A DNA stretch of 64,000 nt from positions 14,795 to 78,794 of the forward strand of contig DMXI01000271.1 in assembly GCA_003483885.1 (NCBI GenBank), written 5' to 3'. The notes below the pieces were generated by a model. The model saw nothing but the letters and a program-made list of their open reading frames with translations. It was not told the DNA's origin and ran no database searches. Positions 25,995 through 35,396 of this stretch are shown here, piece by piece; position 1 is the first letter of the stretch, and each line of letters starts with the position of its first letter. This DNA is from Microscillaceae bacterium. GTDB lineage: Bacteria > Bacteroidota > Bacteroidia > Cytophagales > Microscillaceae. Position numbers and translations under genes: made by a program.

Positions 25995-27665
25995 ATGCCT
26001 ACTACAAATCATCAAGCCAAGCTCAAAGAAGCTTATCAAAAATTATCTCCTCGTATTCGTGAAATTGTGGATCAAGGAAGATTCACAGGATCATTCAAGC
26101 CTGACGAAATCATTGATATTTTACTGGAACTTCGCGACTATGGAGAGAAGGTGAAACCCAAAAAAAATGAGTTGAAAATCGACATAAAAAGGAGTGGTGA
26201 GGATCGTACCCGACGTATTTTAGTAGTAGTGATTATAGCCGTGACCATGCTTGGGTTGATCTCCCTCATCTTTGACGGTGTGGGGTGGTACATTCTAATG
26301 ATGATACTCGTGGGTGCATTGGGCGCGTTGGTATGGTTTGTCATCAAATGGTTGCGATCTTTTGCTGGTAAGCTACCTCATATTCAATGGCAAAGCTTGT
26401 CATTTGCATTGCATTTAGTGGCCTTGCTCAAAGATGAAATTCGACCTGGACAACCACTTGATATTACGCTCGATTTAGGAACGCCTATCCAACGAAGATA
26501 CTATGTCAAAACCCATAAAAATTACCTGTTTTTGGGGCATCGCTTGGTGATTAGGGGCTTTTGGTTGTTGGTATTAGCAAGCCTGGCTTGGGTGAGTTTT
26601 GCGATATTGAGCAACAATAGTACAATACCGAGTGTGATGATTGCTTTTTTGTTTCCATTGATACCTGTAATCCTCATGGTTTATTTGATAGTACTCGCAA
26701 TTGCGGCAGCGGCATTGGGCAAAACCAATAAAATCAAAACCCGGCTGTATCGTAGCCCACAATTGTTGGTGAAGGCCACTTTGGCGGATGGCACGCTGTT
26801 TCAAACCGAAGTAGCAAGCTTACTGGCCCTACGTAGGGTACATAAGAAAAAATTTAAACTCAAAAATTTTCAGGTGACCAAAGTAAAAAGGAAGCACAAG
26901 GTAAAGACCCTGACTACGCTTAAGCTAGCTTTTCCTTTGAAAAAATATCGAATGACTGAGGGCAGTTTTAAAGAAAACTTTGACCGGAACTGGCGGATCA
27001 GAAACCGCAAAGTGGATAAAGTAAAGCTCAAATCGGGCGATAAACGAAAAACGGTGGTGTATCAAGATGCCCAAACTGGCCAAGGCGAAGGGTATCAAAA
27101 CATTGCCTATCCTTCGCCTAACTTTCAACGCTTTTTGGAATTGGTAACCCGAAGTGGATTTCAGGCTTTGGAACGTTCTATTGGCCAAAAAACACCTGTT
27201 GATAAGGCAAAAAATAGGGATGAATCCAAAGCTCAGGCAGGTGATGACTTAACAAAAATTGAAGGAATTATTAAACCGATACAAGAAAGGTTGTATCAAC
27301 TGGACATTGCCACTTATCGGCAATTAGCCGATTTAGACAGAGGAGGTTTCGAGGACTTAGCTCAAGAGTTGGGGGTGGCTGCCTGGCAATTGGAAGAATG
27401 GCAAGAAGCTGCCTGGAAAATTGACAATGAGTCGTTGCAATCACCTGGAAACCAAAGTGATAACTTAACCAAAATCAAAGGTATTGGTCAATCAACGGCG
27501 GATAAACTGAATGCTTGGGGGGTATTTAGCTATCAACAAATGGCCAACCTAAGCAAGGATGACTTTGAAGACATATTACAAAGAATAAATGTGTCCCTCA
27601 ATAAAGCCGAGGATTGGCAGGCTCAGGCTCGCACACTTGTAAACAAGCAAGCAAATCAACAATAA
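25995..27665 (+). CDS. Membrane protein with two C-terminal helix-hairpin-helix repeats
   Basis: This 556-residue protein is the longest of the cluster. Layout: a helical N-terminus (LSPRIREIVDQGRFTGSFKP), transmembrane pair 1 (about 75-118), a soluble segment (LVALLKDEIRPGQPLDITLD), transmembrane pair 2 (about 185-235), a basic beta-rich domain (LADGTLFQTEVASLLALRRV, then TLTTLKLAFPLKKYRMTE), and two HhH repeats. The first HhH (about 415-470) is degenerate; the second (about 490-545) has LTKIKGIGQSTADKLNAWGV. HhH domains bind nucleic acid non-specifically, so a membrane-tethered DNA/RNA-binding role is possible. No known family name. It probably forms an operon with the next genes (21-base gap). 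Confidence 0.75.
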   Translation: MPTTNHQAKLKEAYQKLSPRIREIVDQGRFTGSFKPDEIIDILLELRDYGEKVKPKKNELKIDIKRSGEDRTRRILVVVIIAVTMLGLISLIFDGVGWYILMMILVGALGALVWFVIKWLRSFAGKLPHIQWQSLSFALHLVALLKDEIRPGQPLDITLDLGTPIQRRYYVKTHKNYLFLGHRLVIRGFWLLVLASLAWVSFAILSNNSTIPSVMIAFLFPLIPVILMVYLIVLAIAAAALGKTNKIKTRLYRSPQLLVKATLADGTLFQTEVASLLALRRVHKKKFKLKNFQVTKVKRKHKVKTLTTLKLAFPLKKYRMTEGSFKENFDRNWRIRNRKVDKVKLKSGDKRKTVVYQDAQTGQGEGYQNIAYPSPNFQRFLELVTRSGFQALERSIGQKTPVDKAKNRDESKAQAGDDLTKIEGIIKPIQERLYQLDIATYRQLADLDRGGFEDLAQELGVAAWQLEEWQEAAWKIDNESLQSPGNQSDNLTKIKGIGQSTADKLNAWGVFSYQQMANLSKDDFEDILQRINVSLNKAEDWQAQARTLVNKQANQQ

Positions 27666-27686
27666 ATATCATAAGGCAAGTGATTT

Positions 27687-28853
27687 ATGCATAAGAAGGA
27701 TTTATCGCCACTGGTGCTGGACTTGATTAATAGCAAAACCGTTGAAGGTGAATTTACGCCCAAGGCATTATTACAAGCATTAACAAATGCGTATACCTAC
27801 GTTCTGGAAACAAGGATAAAGACGCATTTTCAAATGTACTTGATGGAGTTTTTGATCAAACTGGTGGTGGTGTTGGAAGAAGAAATTAAGCCAGGAAGCC
27901 AGTTAAAAGTACAATTGCAGGTGAGAGAGGTGAAGTTGCGTGACTTCCCCAAGAAGATTTATAAAAATTATCAAAGACTGACTTATCGGATAATCATCAG
28001 AAGTGGTTGGTTGTTTAATTTGGTACTGGCCATTTTTGTTATCATCAGCTATAGCAATGCTCTGGGAAACCCTTTTGTTCAATTTTTATTATATATAGGA
28101 GTCCCGTTTTATCTATTTTTTGGGCATATGATCTTGATGTTTGTGGCTGAGCGTTATTTTGGCGAGGTAGATCCCAAAATAAAGATCTATAGCTGGCAAG
28201 CACCCCGAGTATGGATACAGGCCCAACTGGCCGATGGAACTCAATTTGAACTACAGATAAGTCATTGGTTTATCCACAAAAAAATCATCGGCTATAGGTT
28301 TCATAAGAGCCCACTTCATTCTACCCGCACTAAGCGTAAACGCAAGGCCAAGACAGTGACCACGCTCAAATTAGCGTTTCCCAAAAAAGTATACCCTATG
28401 AGTGCAGAAGCGTTTACTCAAAAATTTAAGCATCACGTGAAGTTAGACTCAAAAAAAGTGAATAAGATAAAGCTCAAGCCGGGTGAAAAAAGAAATACAG
28501 TGATTTATCGGGATGTGCAAAGCGAAGGCGGAAAAAAGGCTCCTAAGGTAGATTTGGATCGGGTGATTCAACTAATCACGATGGGAGGCTATAAACGCTT
28601 GAGGCAAACATTGCCTGAGGAGTATTTGTGGGATGAATTGACTCGGATAGAGGCCATCAATCAGGAAGTTGCCACTATCCTCAATAATATTGGGGTTTTT
28701 ACTTTTGAGCAATTAATGGGTTTAACCGAAAAAGAGGTATATAATAAAGTGGATGCCCTAAGGCCTCGCCCTTATAAATACAATCACCAGTATTTTTATG
28801 ATAATCTTGAAACTTGGCAGGCTCAGGCTCGAGCGTTGATGAAAAAAGAGTAA
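27687..28853 (+). CDS. Membrane protein of the HhH-linked family, compact form
   Basis: This 388-residue paralogue lacks the first transmembrane pair: its N-terminal segment leads straight into LIKLVVVLEEEIKPGSQLKV. It keeps one membrane pair (about 107-155), the basic domain (QLADGTQFELQISHWFIHKK and VTTLKLAFPKKVYPM) and a diverged C-terminal HhH-like tail (ELTRIEAINQEVATILNNIG...WQAQARALMKK). It starts 21 bases after the previous stop, suggesting co-transcription. The loss of the GIG hairpin in the HhH repeat suggests it may not bind nucleic acid in the usual way. Confidence 0.7.
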   Translation: MHKKDLSPLVLDLINSKTVEGEFTPKALLQALTNAYTYVLETRIKTHFQMYLMEFLIKLVVVLEEEIKPGSQLKVQLQVREVKLRDFPKKIYKNYQRLTYRIIIRSGWLFNLVLAIFVIISYSNALGNPFVQFLLYIGVPFYLFFGHMILMFVAERYFGEVDPKIKIYSWQAPRVWIQAQLADGTQFELQISHWFIHKKIIGYRFHKSPLHSTRTKRKRKAKTVTTLKLAFPKKVYPMSAEAFTQKFKHHVKLDSKKVNKIKLKPGEKRNTVIYRDVQSEGGKKAPKVDLDRVIQLITMGGYKRLRQTLPEEYLWDELTRIEAINQEVATILNNIGVFTFEQLMGLTEKEVYNKVDALRPRPYKYNHQYFYDNLETWQAQARALMKKE

Positions 28854-28916
28854 TGCACGCTATGTTGGTAAACTATTTGGTGCTATAATTAAACAACCTA
28901 ACCAAAGGATAAGCTC

Positions 28917-30347
28917 ATGAGCAAACAAAACCCACGAAAAGCCCTCAACAAAGCCTATCATCAACTCTCTGCGGAGAACAAGTCGCTGGTGAAACGAAAA
29001 TCTCTTAGCGGGGAATTTGCTCCTCAAAAACTAATTGAGCAATTGACAGCGCTTAAGTCATATGCAAAAAAAGTAACTGATTATCAGACTTTTTGGCACA
29101 AGAAGAATAGTACTGAGAATAGGAATAGTGAAAATACTTTGTTCATTGTAGTAATGGTATTCGCGACGGCCATCTATTTTATAGGACGAGATTGGACCTG
29201 GGAACCTATAGGGTTGGGGGTGTTGGTATTCAGCATTTCGTTTATATTGGTTTGGAAGGCAGTATCACTGATCATCAAGCTGCAAGCCAAAGCGAAAGAT
29301 ATAGAGGCGGATGGGTTGAGTTTTTTGTTGCCATTGTTATTGATCTTAACAGATGAGATACGCCCTGGGAGTCAGGTAAAACTTGATTTGTATTTGGGCA
29401 GAGCGAGCCGTGGTCGACATAAAGAAAGAACTCAAAAAAATTATAAGTTCCTGACCCACCGAATTATTGTGCGGAGTTGGATTGGATTGGTACTACTAGT
29501 TGCTGTATATACTATTTTGAGTTTAATTAACCCCCAAATATTTCCACCAATTATTCCCTTCTTTGTACTACCGATGATTCTGGTATTTTACGTGTTCATC
29601 TATATGATTGTGTTTTCTATTGCATCGGCAGCATTTGGCAAAAGCCCCAAAGTAAAGGCCCGTTTTCTGAAAGTACCCCGTATACTGGTGCAGGCTCAAT
29701 TAGCCGATGGTACTTTGTTTCAAACGGATGTGACCCATTGGATTATTCAAAAAACGGCGTTTAAGAAAAAGGAGAAGCTGAAAAATTTTCAACTACATAA
29801 AAAGAAGAAAAAGTACAAAGTCAAAATGGTGACCACCCTGAAGCTGGCCTTTCCGCAAAAACGGTATAGAATGCACACCCAAACCTTTCAGGAAAAATTC
29901 AATCGCAAACTCTATGTTTCGGGAAAACCAGTGGCCAAAACCAAACTAAAACCAGGAGAGAAAAGACAAACGGTGGTTTATCAGCATGTGCAACTCAAGC
30001 AAGGCACTGGACATGAGGTGACCAGTTTTCCTTATCCTACTTTTAAGCAGTTTGTTCAGTTAGTAGTAGAAGGGGGGTACAACCGCCTGCGGAAAAAAAC
30101 ACAAGACACGCACACGGTTAGGAATTCCAAAACCAAACAAGCCGAAGAGCAGTATTCAAGAGATGACCTGACCTTAATCAAAGGAATAGGCCAATCTACC
30201 AAGATAAAACTAAACAATGAAGGGGTGATTGCCTTTCAGCAAATAGCTGATATGGAACTGTCTGACTTTGAAGATATGCTTCGCCATATTGACTTACCTT
30301 TTCATAAGGCCAAAGACTGGCAAAGTCAGGCCAGATCACTTGCTTAA
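28917..30347 (+). CDS. Membrane protein with C-terminal helix-hairpin-helix
   Basis: This 476-residue protein has the full family layout: an N-terminal helical segment (ALNKAYHQLSAENKSLVKRK), transmembrane pair 1 (about 72-118), LLPLLLILTDEIRPGSQVKL, transmembrane pair 2 (about 188-240), the basic domain (VQAQLADGTLFQTDVTHWII and MVTTLKLAFPQKRYRM), and one HhH repeat (about 420-475, LTLIKGIGQSTKIKLNNEGV). It is a close paralogue of the next gene; similarity extends into the upstream sequence (about 35 bases, e.g. TTGGTAAACTAT) and downstream into the repeat at 30359. It is thus one unit of a tandem gene duplication. Confidence 0.75.
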   Translation: MSKQNPRKALNKAYHQLSAENKSLVKRKSLSGEFAPQKLIEQLTALKSYAKKVTDYQTFWHKKNSTENRNSENTLFIVVMVFATAIYFIGRDWTWEPIGLGVLVFSISFILVWKAVSLIIKLQAKAKDIEADGLSFLLPLLLILTDEIRPGSQVKLDLYLGRASRGRHKERTQKNYKFLTHRIIVRSWIGLVLLVAVYTILSLINPQIFPPIIPFFVLPMILVFYVFIYMIVFSIASAAFGKSPKVKARFLKVPRILVQAQLADGTLFQTDVTHWIIQKTAFKKKEKLKNFQLHKKKKKYKVKMVTTLKLAFPQKRYRMHTQTFQEKFNRKLYVSGKPVAKTKLKPGEKRQTVVYQHVQLKQGTGHEVTSFPYPTFKQFVQLVVEGGYNRLRKKTQDTHTVRNSKTKQAEEQYSRDDLTLIKGIGQSTKIKLNNEGVIAFQQIADMELSDFEDMLRHIDLPFHKAKDWQSQARSLA

Positions 30348-30358
30348 AAAATTCTTTC

Positions 30359-30406
30359 ATACTACTAGATATTTTTCGTCTGTGGAGACACAAACGAAAG
30401 CAGCGA
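30359..30406 (+). repeat. Dispersed 100-bp repeat, family 1, truncated copy C
   Basis: ATACTACTAGATATTTTTCG and the following hairpin (TCTGTGG-AGA-CACAAACGA) match the left half of copy A; the right half is missing and the sequence passes directly into a coding relic. It begins 12 bases after the stop codon of the upstream gene. Confidence 0.7.
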
Positions 30407-30491
30407 CATTACTCAAAAACTAGATATTTCAACAGAACAAGCAAAAAACTGGCAAGAGTCAGCCAGGCAACTTCTGAAAAAAGCCCAATAA
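30404..30491 (+). pseudogene. Remnant of a helix-hairpin-helix tail
   Basis: Downstream of the half repeat, one frame reads DITQKLDISTEQAKNWQES, then ARQLLKKAQ and a stop. This is the end of an HhH repeat like those closing the neighbouring genes (DLPFHKAKDWQSQARSLA). There is no start codon or N-terminal part. The upstream gene probably once had two HhH repeats, as the 25995 gene still has, and lost the second one by repeat insertion or deletion. Confidence 0.6.
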
Positions 30492-30565
30492 AAAGTTAAG
30501 CTTAAGTTGCATTGGTAAACTATCTGGTGCTATCATTAAATTACCTAATCTAATAAAGAAGACCC

Positions 30566-32029
30566 ATGAGCAAACAAAGCCCACGACAAGCACTCAAAGA
30601 AGCTTACAATAATCTCTTGCCTGAGAATAAGTCATTGGTGAATCGTAAATCTCTAAGTGGTGAATTTACTCCTCAAGCACTCATTGAGCAATTGGCAGAA
30701 CTTAAGTCTTATGGAAAAAAAGCAGCGAGTTATCAGATATCATGGTATGATCAGCGTACTGGTTATCTAGAAGTTAATAGAAGAAAAGTTAACGCCATCT
30801 GGTTTGTTTGTGGAATTATAATGGCAGTAATAGTTTACTTTCGGGTAAACGATTCAGATTTGATTTGGCTAGGGCAGGGGCTGCTTGCTTTGAGCATTGT
30901 ACTTCCATTGATTTGGGGAGCTACTCCATTATTGGCGAATCTTCAAGTGAGTGGAAAATTGATAGATGCTGATGGGTTAAACCTTCTATTGCCATTGTTA
31001 TTGGTACTAACTGATGAAATTCGCCCGGGTAGCCGCATAAAATTGGAATTATATTTAGGAGCGGCAAACCGAGGTAAACATAAAGTAAAGACCCAAAAGA
31101 ACTACAAAATGCTTACGCATCGAGTGATTATACGTAGTTGGATTGGCTTGGTCTTATTGATTGGGGTATACAGTATTTTGAGTATGGTAAACCCTCAAAT
31201 ATTCCCACCAGTGATTCCTTTTTTTGTATTGCCAATAATCATTGTATTTTATGCGTTTATTTACCTGATGATCTTTTCTATTGCCTCTTCGGCATTTGGT
31301 AAAAGCCCTAAGGTAAAAGCACGTTTTTTGAAAATACCGCGTATTTTGATTCAGGCTCAATTGGCTGATGGTACCTTGTTTCAAATCGATTTAACCCATT
31401 GGATTATTCAAAAAACCGCTTTTAAGAAAAAAACGAAGTTTAAGAATTTTCAATTACACAAAAAGAAGAAAAAGTACAAAGCCAAAGCGGTTACTTCTTT
31501 GAAGCTGGCTTTTCCACAGAAACGTTACAAAATGCACCCAGAAAGGTTTAAGGGAAAATTTAATCGTAAGCTTTACATTTCTGGAAAACAAGTGGCTAAA
31601 ATGAAACTCAAACCTGGTGAAAAACGGCAAACCATTGTTTACCAACATGTGCAAGCCAAACAAGGCATAGGGCATAACCCAGCTACGCTACCTTATCCTA
31701 CCTTCAAGCAGTTTACTCAATTGATGATAGAAGGAGGCTATGACCGTTTGCGAAAAAAACCACAGACCTTGCAAAAGAGACCAACCACTGGGAGGCGTGG
31801 AAACAAAGCAAAAATTGAACAAGCAGAATCACAATACTTACGAGATGACCTGACCTTGATTAAAGGAGTAGGGCAGTCTACTAAAGTTAAACTAAATAGA
31901 GAGGGAGTAATTGCTTTTCAGCAAATAGCCGATATGGAACTATCTGATTTTGAGGACGTTCTCCGACACCTTGATTTACCTCATAATAAAGCTAAAGACT
32001 GGCAAAATCAGGCCAAATCACTGGCTTAA
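30566..32029 (+). CDS. Membrane protein with C-terminal helix-hairpin-helix, tandem paralogue
   Basis: This 487-residue protein is nearly the same in layout and sequence as its upstream neighbour: MSKQSPRQALKEAYNNL, two transmembrane pairs (about 75-118 and 193-245), QAQLADGTLFQIDLTHWIIQ, LKLAFPQKRYKMHPERF, and an HhH repeat LTLIKGVGQSTKVKLNREGV. A short Lys/Arg-rich linker (about 405-425) precedes the HhH. Both genes stop after SLA and are followed by the same bases (AAAAATTCTTTC) and by a family-1 repeat, showing that gene and repeat were duplicated together. Confidence 0.75.
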   Translation: MSKQSPRQALKEAYNNLLPENKSLVNRKSLSGEFTPQALIEQLAELKSYGKKAASYQISWYDQRTGYLEVNRRKVNAIWFVCGIIMAVIVYFRVNDSDLIWLGQGLLALSIVLPLIWGATPLLANLQVSGKLIDADGLNLLLPLLLVLTDEIRPGSRIKLELYLGAANRGKHKVKTQKNYKMLTHRVIIRSWIGLVLLIGVYSILSMVNPQIFPPVIPFFVLPIIIVFYAFIYLMIFSIASSAFGKSPKVKARFLKIPRILIQAQLADGTLFQIDLTHWIIQKTAFKKKTKFKNFQLHKKKKKYKAKAVTSLKLAFPQKRYKMHPERFKGKFNRKLYISGKQVAKMKLKPGEKRQTIVYQHVQAKQGIGHNPATLPYPTFKQFTQLMIEGGYDRLRKKPQTLQKRPTTGRRGNKAKIEQAESQYLRDDLTLIKGVGQSTKVKLNREGVIAFQQIADMELSDFEDVLRHLDLPHNKAKDWQNQAKSLA

Positions 32030-32040
32030 AAAATTCTTTC

Positions 32041-32122
32041 ATACTACTAGGCATTTTTAGTTAAATGCCGTGCCGTTGGCTGAGTCCTCACGGCCTACTT
32101 TAGCCGCAATGTATAGCAGGAT
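32041..32122 (+). repeat. Dispersed 100-bp repeat, family 1, internally deleted copy D
   Basis: It starts ATACTACTAGGCATTTTT, lacks the first internal hairpin, and keeps the GCCGTTGGCTGAGTCCTCAC segment and the CTACTTTAGCCG part. The right end is degraded (TATAGCAGGAT). It lies 11 bases after the stop of the upstream paralogue, the same position as copy C. Confidence 0.65.
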
Positions 32123-32249
32123 GAGATTCTGTACTGTTTTTTTGTTGTAATATGTTGATTATTAGTGTTTTAATGCGTTTTGAGTAAAGCTGAGCTTTAG
32201 GTAGGTTAATAACTAAAGCCCATCTTCTATTATGGATCAATCTATATGA

Positions 32250-33668
32250 TTAGCGTATCCAACAACCATCCCAGGGTTGATCCTGTTGTAGAGGAATGTC
32301 AAACGCTTCCCCGTTATAGGTGTTTCCGCTTGCCTGTCCGCTTACTTCTTTGAAACGATAAGCCCAGCAACGATTGTCATGTTCTACCTTATTATTGGTG
32401 ACGGTTAGGTTTTTCATTTCTAAAAAGGCAAGGTGCCCGTTTTTAAGGTGATTGTCCCGAATTACTAAATCGGCACCTTTGTACATATAAAAACCACAAC
32501 TATTGCAGGTATTTTCGTAAATGTAGCTGGTAGTAGGGTTGGTCTTAGGGCGATCATTGGAATACATAATAATTCCATTCCAGTTGTTGGCCGATACTGA
32601 AAGCATCGTAATTGAGTTTTTTCGCACAGTCCAGTCCGCGTTTTTCCAATACACAACAGGCCCATCAAGGTATTCGCTTCCTTCGCCTTGTTCCATTATA
32701 TTTTCTTCTACCAATACGCCCTTGCCATCGGTGTTTACAATATCGCCACCTCGATTATGATGAAAATAATTTGACCTGATCGTTATTTTTTCGTTTAGCC
32801 TTCCTGCTCCTTCTAAATCTACCCCAAACTGAGGAGATGTTCCTTTAGTATGGTGAATCTCATTGCCTTCAATGAGAATTTCTGAACCGCCTACTATAGA
32901 AACCCCCTGCCTGCGGTTATCTGTAAAATTGCAATGCTTGATAGTCACGTTTTGCAGGAGTTGTGGTTCTCCTCTTTTGCTGCCCACTATCAAAATACCA
33001 TCCCCATTTGCTTTGGCCAGTACCATATTTTCTACCCATACCTGCTGACTTTCGCCTTCGATACAGATCAAATGCCCTTCGTCGTGTACAGTACTTCCGT
33101 CACTTTCACGAGGGGTGTAGGTGTGGCGATCCCGATCTCCTAAAATTATGCCTCCTGATACCACTACATTTTGTTGGCGGTTTATCGAAATGGCGCAATA
33201 ATTCCACTTATTATTAGGAGCCATCTCGATAATGGCATTTTTATCCAGTAAAAAAGCCATGTTACTTTTGAGCGTAATACCCGCTTGATAAATACTGTTT
33301 CCTTCTTTACCAATGAGGTAATGCCCTGCGGGTAAACGAATCTTTCCAAAGCCTTCGCCTACTGCCCAATCAATGGCTGCTTGTAGATTATCAGTTGTTT
33401 TTTGAGGGTCAGTTCGGTTGTTGGGGATATCCCACCTTTCTAATTCTATGACATATTCATTCGTAGAAATCTCAGGATAGGGCAAGGTTGCAATTGGATC
33501 TAAGGGACCAATGACTGCCTTAGGGTTGTTAGGGTCTGAAGGAGACAAACTGCTTAAAATGTCTTTGGTAGTAGGGGTTTCTTCTTCTTGTTTTTGGCAC
33601 GAAGATAAAATCCCTCCTAGCAATAAAAGAAACAAAATAGCACTACAGAATGGTGTTCTCATCATCAA
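32250..33668 (-). CDS. Right-handed beta-helix lipoprotein
   Basis: This 472-residue protein has a lipoprotein signal (lipobox ILSSC, C24) and an acidic linker. A pectate-lyase-like parallel beta-helix follows, with repeated turns such as VTIKHCNFTDNRRQGVSIVG, ILIEGNEIHHTKG and ITIRSNYFHHNRGGDIVNTD. The start of the helix, NLQAAIDWAVGEGFGKIRLP, is the typical entry of GH28/Pectate_lyase_3-like proteins. It is probably displayed at the cell surface and acts on, or binds, polysaccharide. No catalytic residues could be assigned with confidence. It appears monocistronic. Confidence 0.82.
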   Translation of the reverse strand: MMMRTPFCSAILFLLLLGGILSSCQKQEEETPTTKDILSSLSPSDPNNPKAVIGPLDPIATLPYPEISTNEYVIELERWDIPNNRTDPQKTTDNLQAAIDWAVGEGFGKIRLPAGHYLIGKEGNSIYQAGITLKSNMAFLLDKNAIIEMAPNNKWNYCAISINRQQNVVVSGGIILGDRDRHTYTPRESDGSTVHDEGHLICIEGESQQVWVENMVLAKANGDGILIVGSKRGEPQLLQNVTIKHCNFTDNRRQGVSIVGGSEILIEGNEIHHTKGTSPQFGVDLEGAGRLNEKITIRSNYFHHNRGGDIVNTDGKGVLVEENIMEQGEGSEYLDGPVVYWKNADWTVRKNSITMLSVSANNWNGIIMYSNDRPKTNPTTSYIYENTCNSCGFYMYKGADLVIRDNHLKNGHLAFLEMKNLTVTNNKVEHDNRCWAYRFKEVSGQASGNTYNGEAFDIPLQQDQPWDGCWIR

Positions 33669-33970
33669 TGTGGTTTGTTAGTAAATGTACTTGAAGCATA
33701 AAAGAACAAGAAAATGATTGAAAAGAAGTCCTAAGTCTTCAGATGGGACATGTTGATAAGTTAACTGCTTTACAAACAGGGTTTTAAGGAAGAGTGTTTT
33801 TTAAATCTTGCTTCTTTATAATACTGCGAATCCTTAGTCAAAAGCGAAAGTGGTGTGGATTAAGCTTTTATTGTAGGCATCGAAGCCGCCTCGACTTTTT
33901 AGAGGTAAATGAAAAAACTGTTGCTGATAAAGTCGCTTTTTGCAACTCACAAAAAAACTAAGACCATTTG
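33669..33970. other. Intergenic region
   Basis: This 302-base AT-rich gap lies between the beta-helix lipoprotein gene start and the end of the cytochrome P450 gene, both on the minus strand. I see no gene or clear structure; the short frame beginning at 33909 runs into the P450 gene in antisense. Confidence 0.45.
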
Positions 33971-35320
33971 TTACTTGAGCGTCAAAAAAAGGTCACCTTT
34001 AGGGCGCATCGTTACCAAAGGCAACAACTCAATTTCGTGTTTGGGTTGGTATTCAAACTTGAATCGCTGTTTGAGCATACTCAATACTGCAAAAATCTCT
34101 AATTGGGCAAATTGATCCCCAATACACAGACGAGGACCACCTCCAAACGGAAAATAAGTAAATTTGGGCATTTGCTTTATTTTTTGAGTATCGGCCCAGC
34201 GTTCGGGCAAAAACTCCTCTGGATTATCCCACCATTGTGGATTGTGGTGTACCAAATAAATGGGTAACATCACCCCAGTGCCTGCGGGAATGTGGTAACC
34301 TCCAATTTCATCGTCATTGATGGCTCGTCGGCCTACGGTCCAGGCGGGAGGGTAGAGACGTAGTACTTCATTCACTACTTGGCGGGTATAGGGCAAAGCT
34401 CGTAAACGGTCAAAAGTGAGGTTTCCTGCACCCAAAGCTTGCTCAATTTCCTGGTCTACCCGTTGGTCTATTTCGGGGTATTGGCTCAATTTCCAGAAAA
34501 TATAACCCAATGCTACCGCAGTAGTTTCGTGTCCTGCCATAAAAATAGTCATGACCTCATCGAGTAGCTGTTGACGGCTCATGGTTTCTCCAGTATCTTC
34601 GTCTTGAGTGGTCATGAGCATGGCCAGTAAGTCGTTGTATTCTTGAGGATCGTTTTGGCGATCAATAATGATTTTCTCCACCACATCAAACAATACCTGT
34701 AGGGTCTTCTTTTCTTTGATATTGCCAGGAGTAGGTACCCAACGAGGCGGAATCAAGGGGTTTCGTAAACGTAACATCAACCGCTCCATACCATCAAATA
34801 AGTAGCCTCCTACCTTATAAATATCATCGCTTACTTCAGATTCAAACAAGGCCTTGGCCACAATTTTCAACGTCAGATGATTAAACTCCTCCGAGATATT
34901 GATGCGGTTTCCAGGACGATATTTTTTCTCCCATTCCTTCAAAAAAGTATCAATCACCTCCAGCATGCTTTGCGTCATTCCGGCCAAACGTACTTTATGG
35001 AAAGCAGGCTGGGCCATCCGGCGTTGTTTGCGCCAAAAATCCCCTTCGCTTGTCAAGATGCCATTGCCCAATAACGCCCGCAACAAGTCAAAAGCCTTTC
35101 CCTTGACGTAGTTTTTATTGTTGTCTTGCAGAATATACTTGGTGTATTCGGGCATGGTGTTGACCAACTGGGGGCGATTCATTGCGTGGAAGCCAAAGAA
35201 AGTACCCATTTCCTGCTGCCAGCGGGTGAGCGAACCCAGCGAATCACGTTTGAGGTCCATCATATTGCCAAACAACCAGTGGCTTTTCTTGACTAAGGGA
35301 GGGAGGTTTTTCTGGGCCAT
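33971..35320 (-). CDS. Cytochrome P450
   Basis: This 449-residue haem monooxygenase is complete. It shows the I-helix oxygen-activation motif AGHETT (about 261-266), the K-helix E-x-x-R in EVLRLYPPAW, the PERW meander region (FLPERWAD) and the haem-ligand loop FPFGGGPRLCIG with C399 as the thiolate ligand. The upstream HFW-type segment DFWRKQRRMAQPAFH matches the C helix of the CYP4/CYP102-like bacterial group, often fatty-acid hydroxylases. There is no membrane anchor. No ferredoxin or reductase gene is adjacent, so the redox partner is elsewhere. Confidence 0.95.
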   Translation of the reverse strand: MAQKNLPPLVKKSHWLFGNMMDLKRDSLGSLTRWQQEMGTFFGFHAMNRPQLVNTMPEYTKYILQDNNKNYVKGKAFDLLRALLGNGILTSEGDFWRKQRRMAQPAFHKVRLAGMTQSMLEVIDTFLKEWEKKYRPGNRINISEEFNHLTLKIVAKALFESEVSDDIYKVGGYLFDGMERLMLRLRNPLIPPRWVPTPGNIKEKKTLQVLFDVVEKIIIDRQNDPQEYNDLLAMLMTTQDEDTGETMSRQQLLDEVMTIFMAGHETTAVALGYIFWKLSQYPEIDQRVDQEIEQALGAGNLTFDRLRALPYTRQVVNEVLRLYPPAWTVGRRAINDDEIGGYHIPAGTGVMLPIYLVHHNPQWWDNPEEFLPERWADTQKIKQMPKFTYFPFGGGPRLCIGDQFAQLEIFAVLSMLKQRFKFEYQPKHEIELLPLVTMRPKGDLFLTLK

Positions 35321-35396
35321 TGCAATTTTAGAGGTTTAATTGGTAGGTAAATTTAGAAGTTTGCGTAGTTTTTTACCCAAGTTATTCTACTTATTT

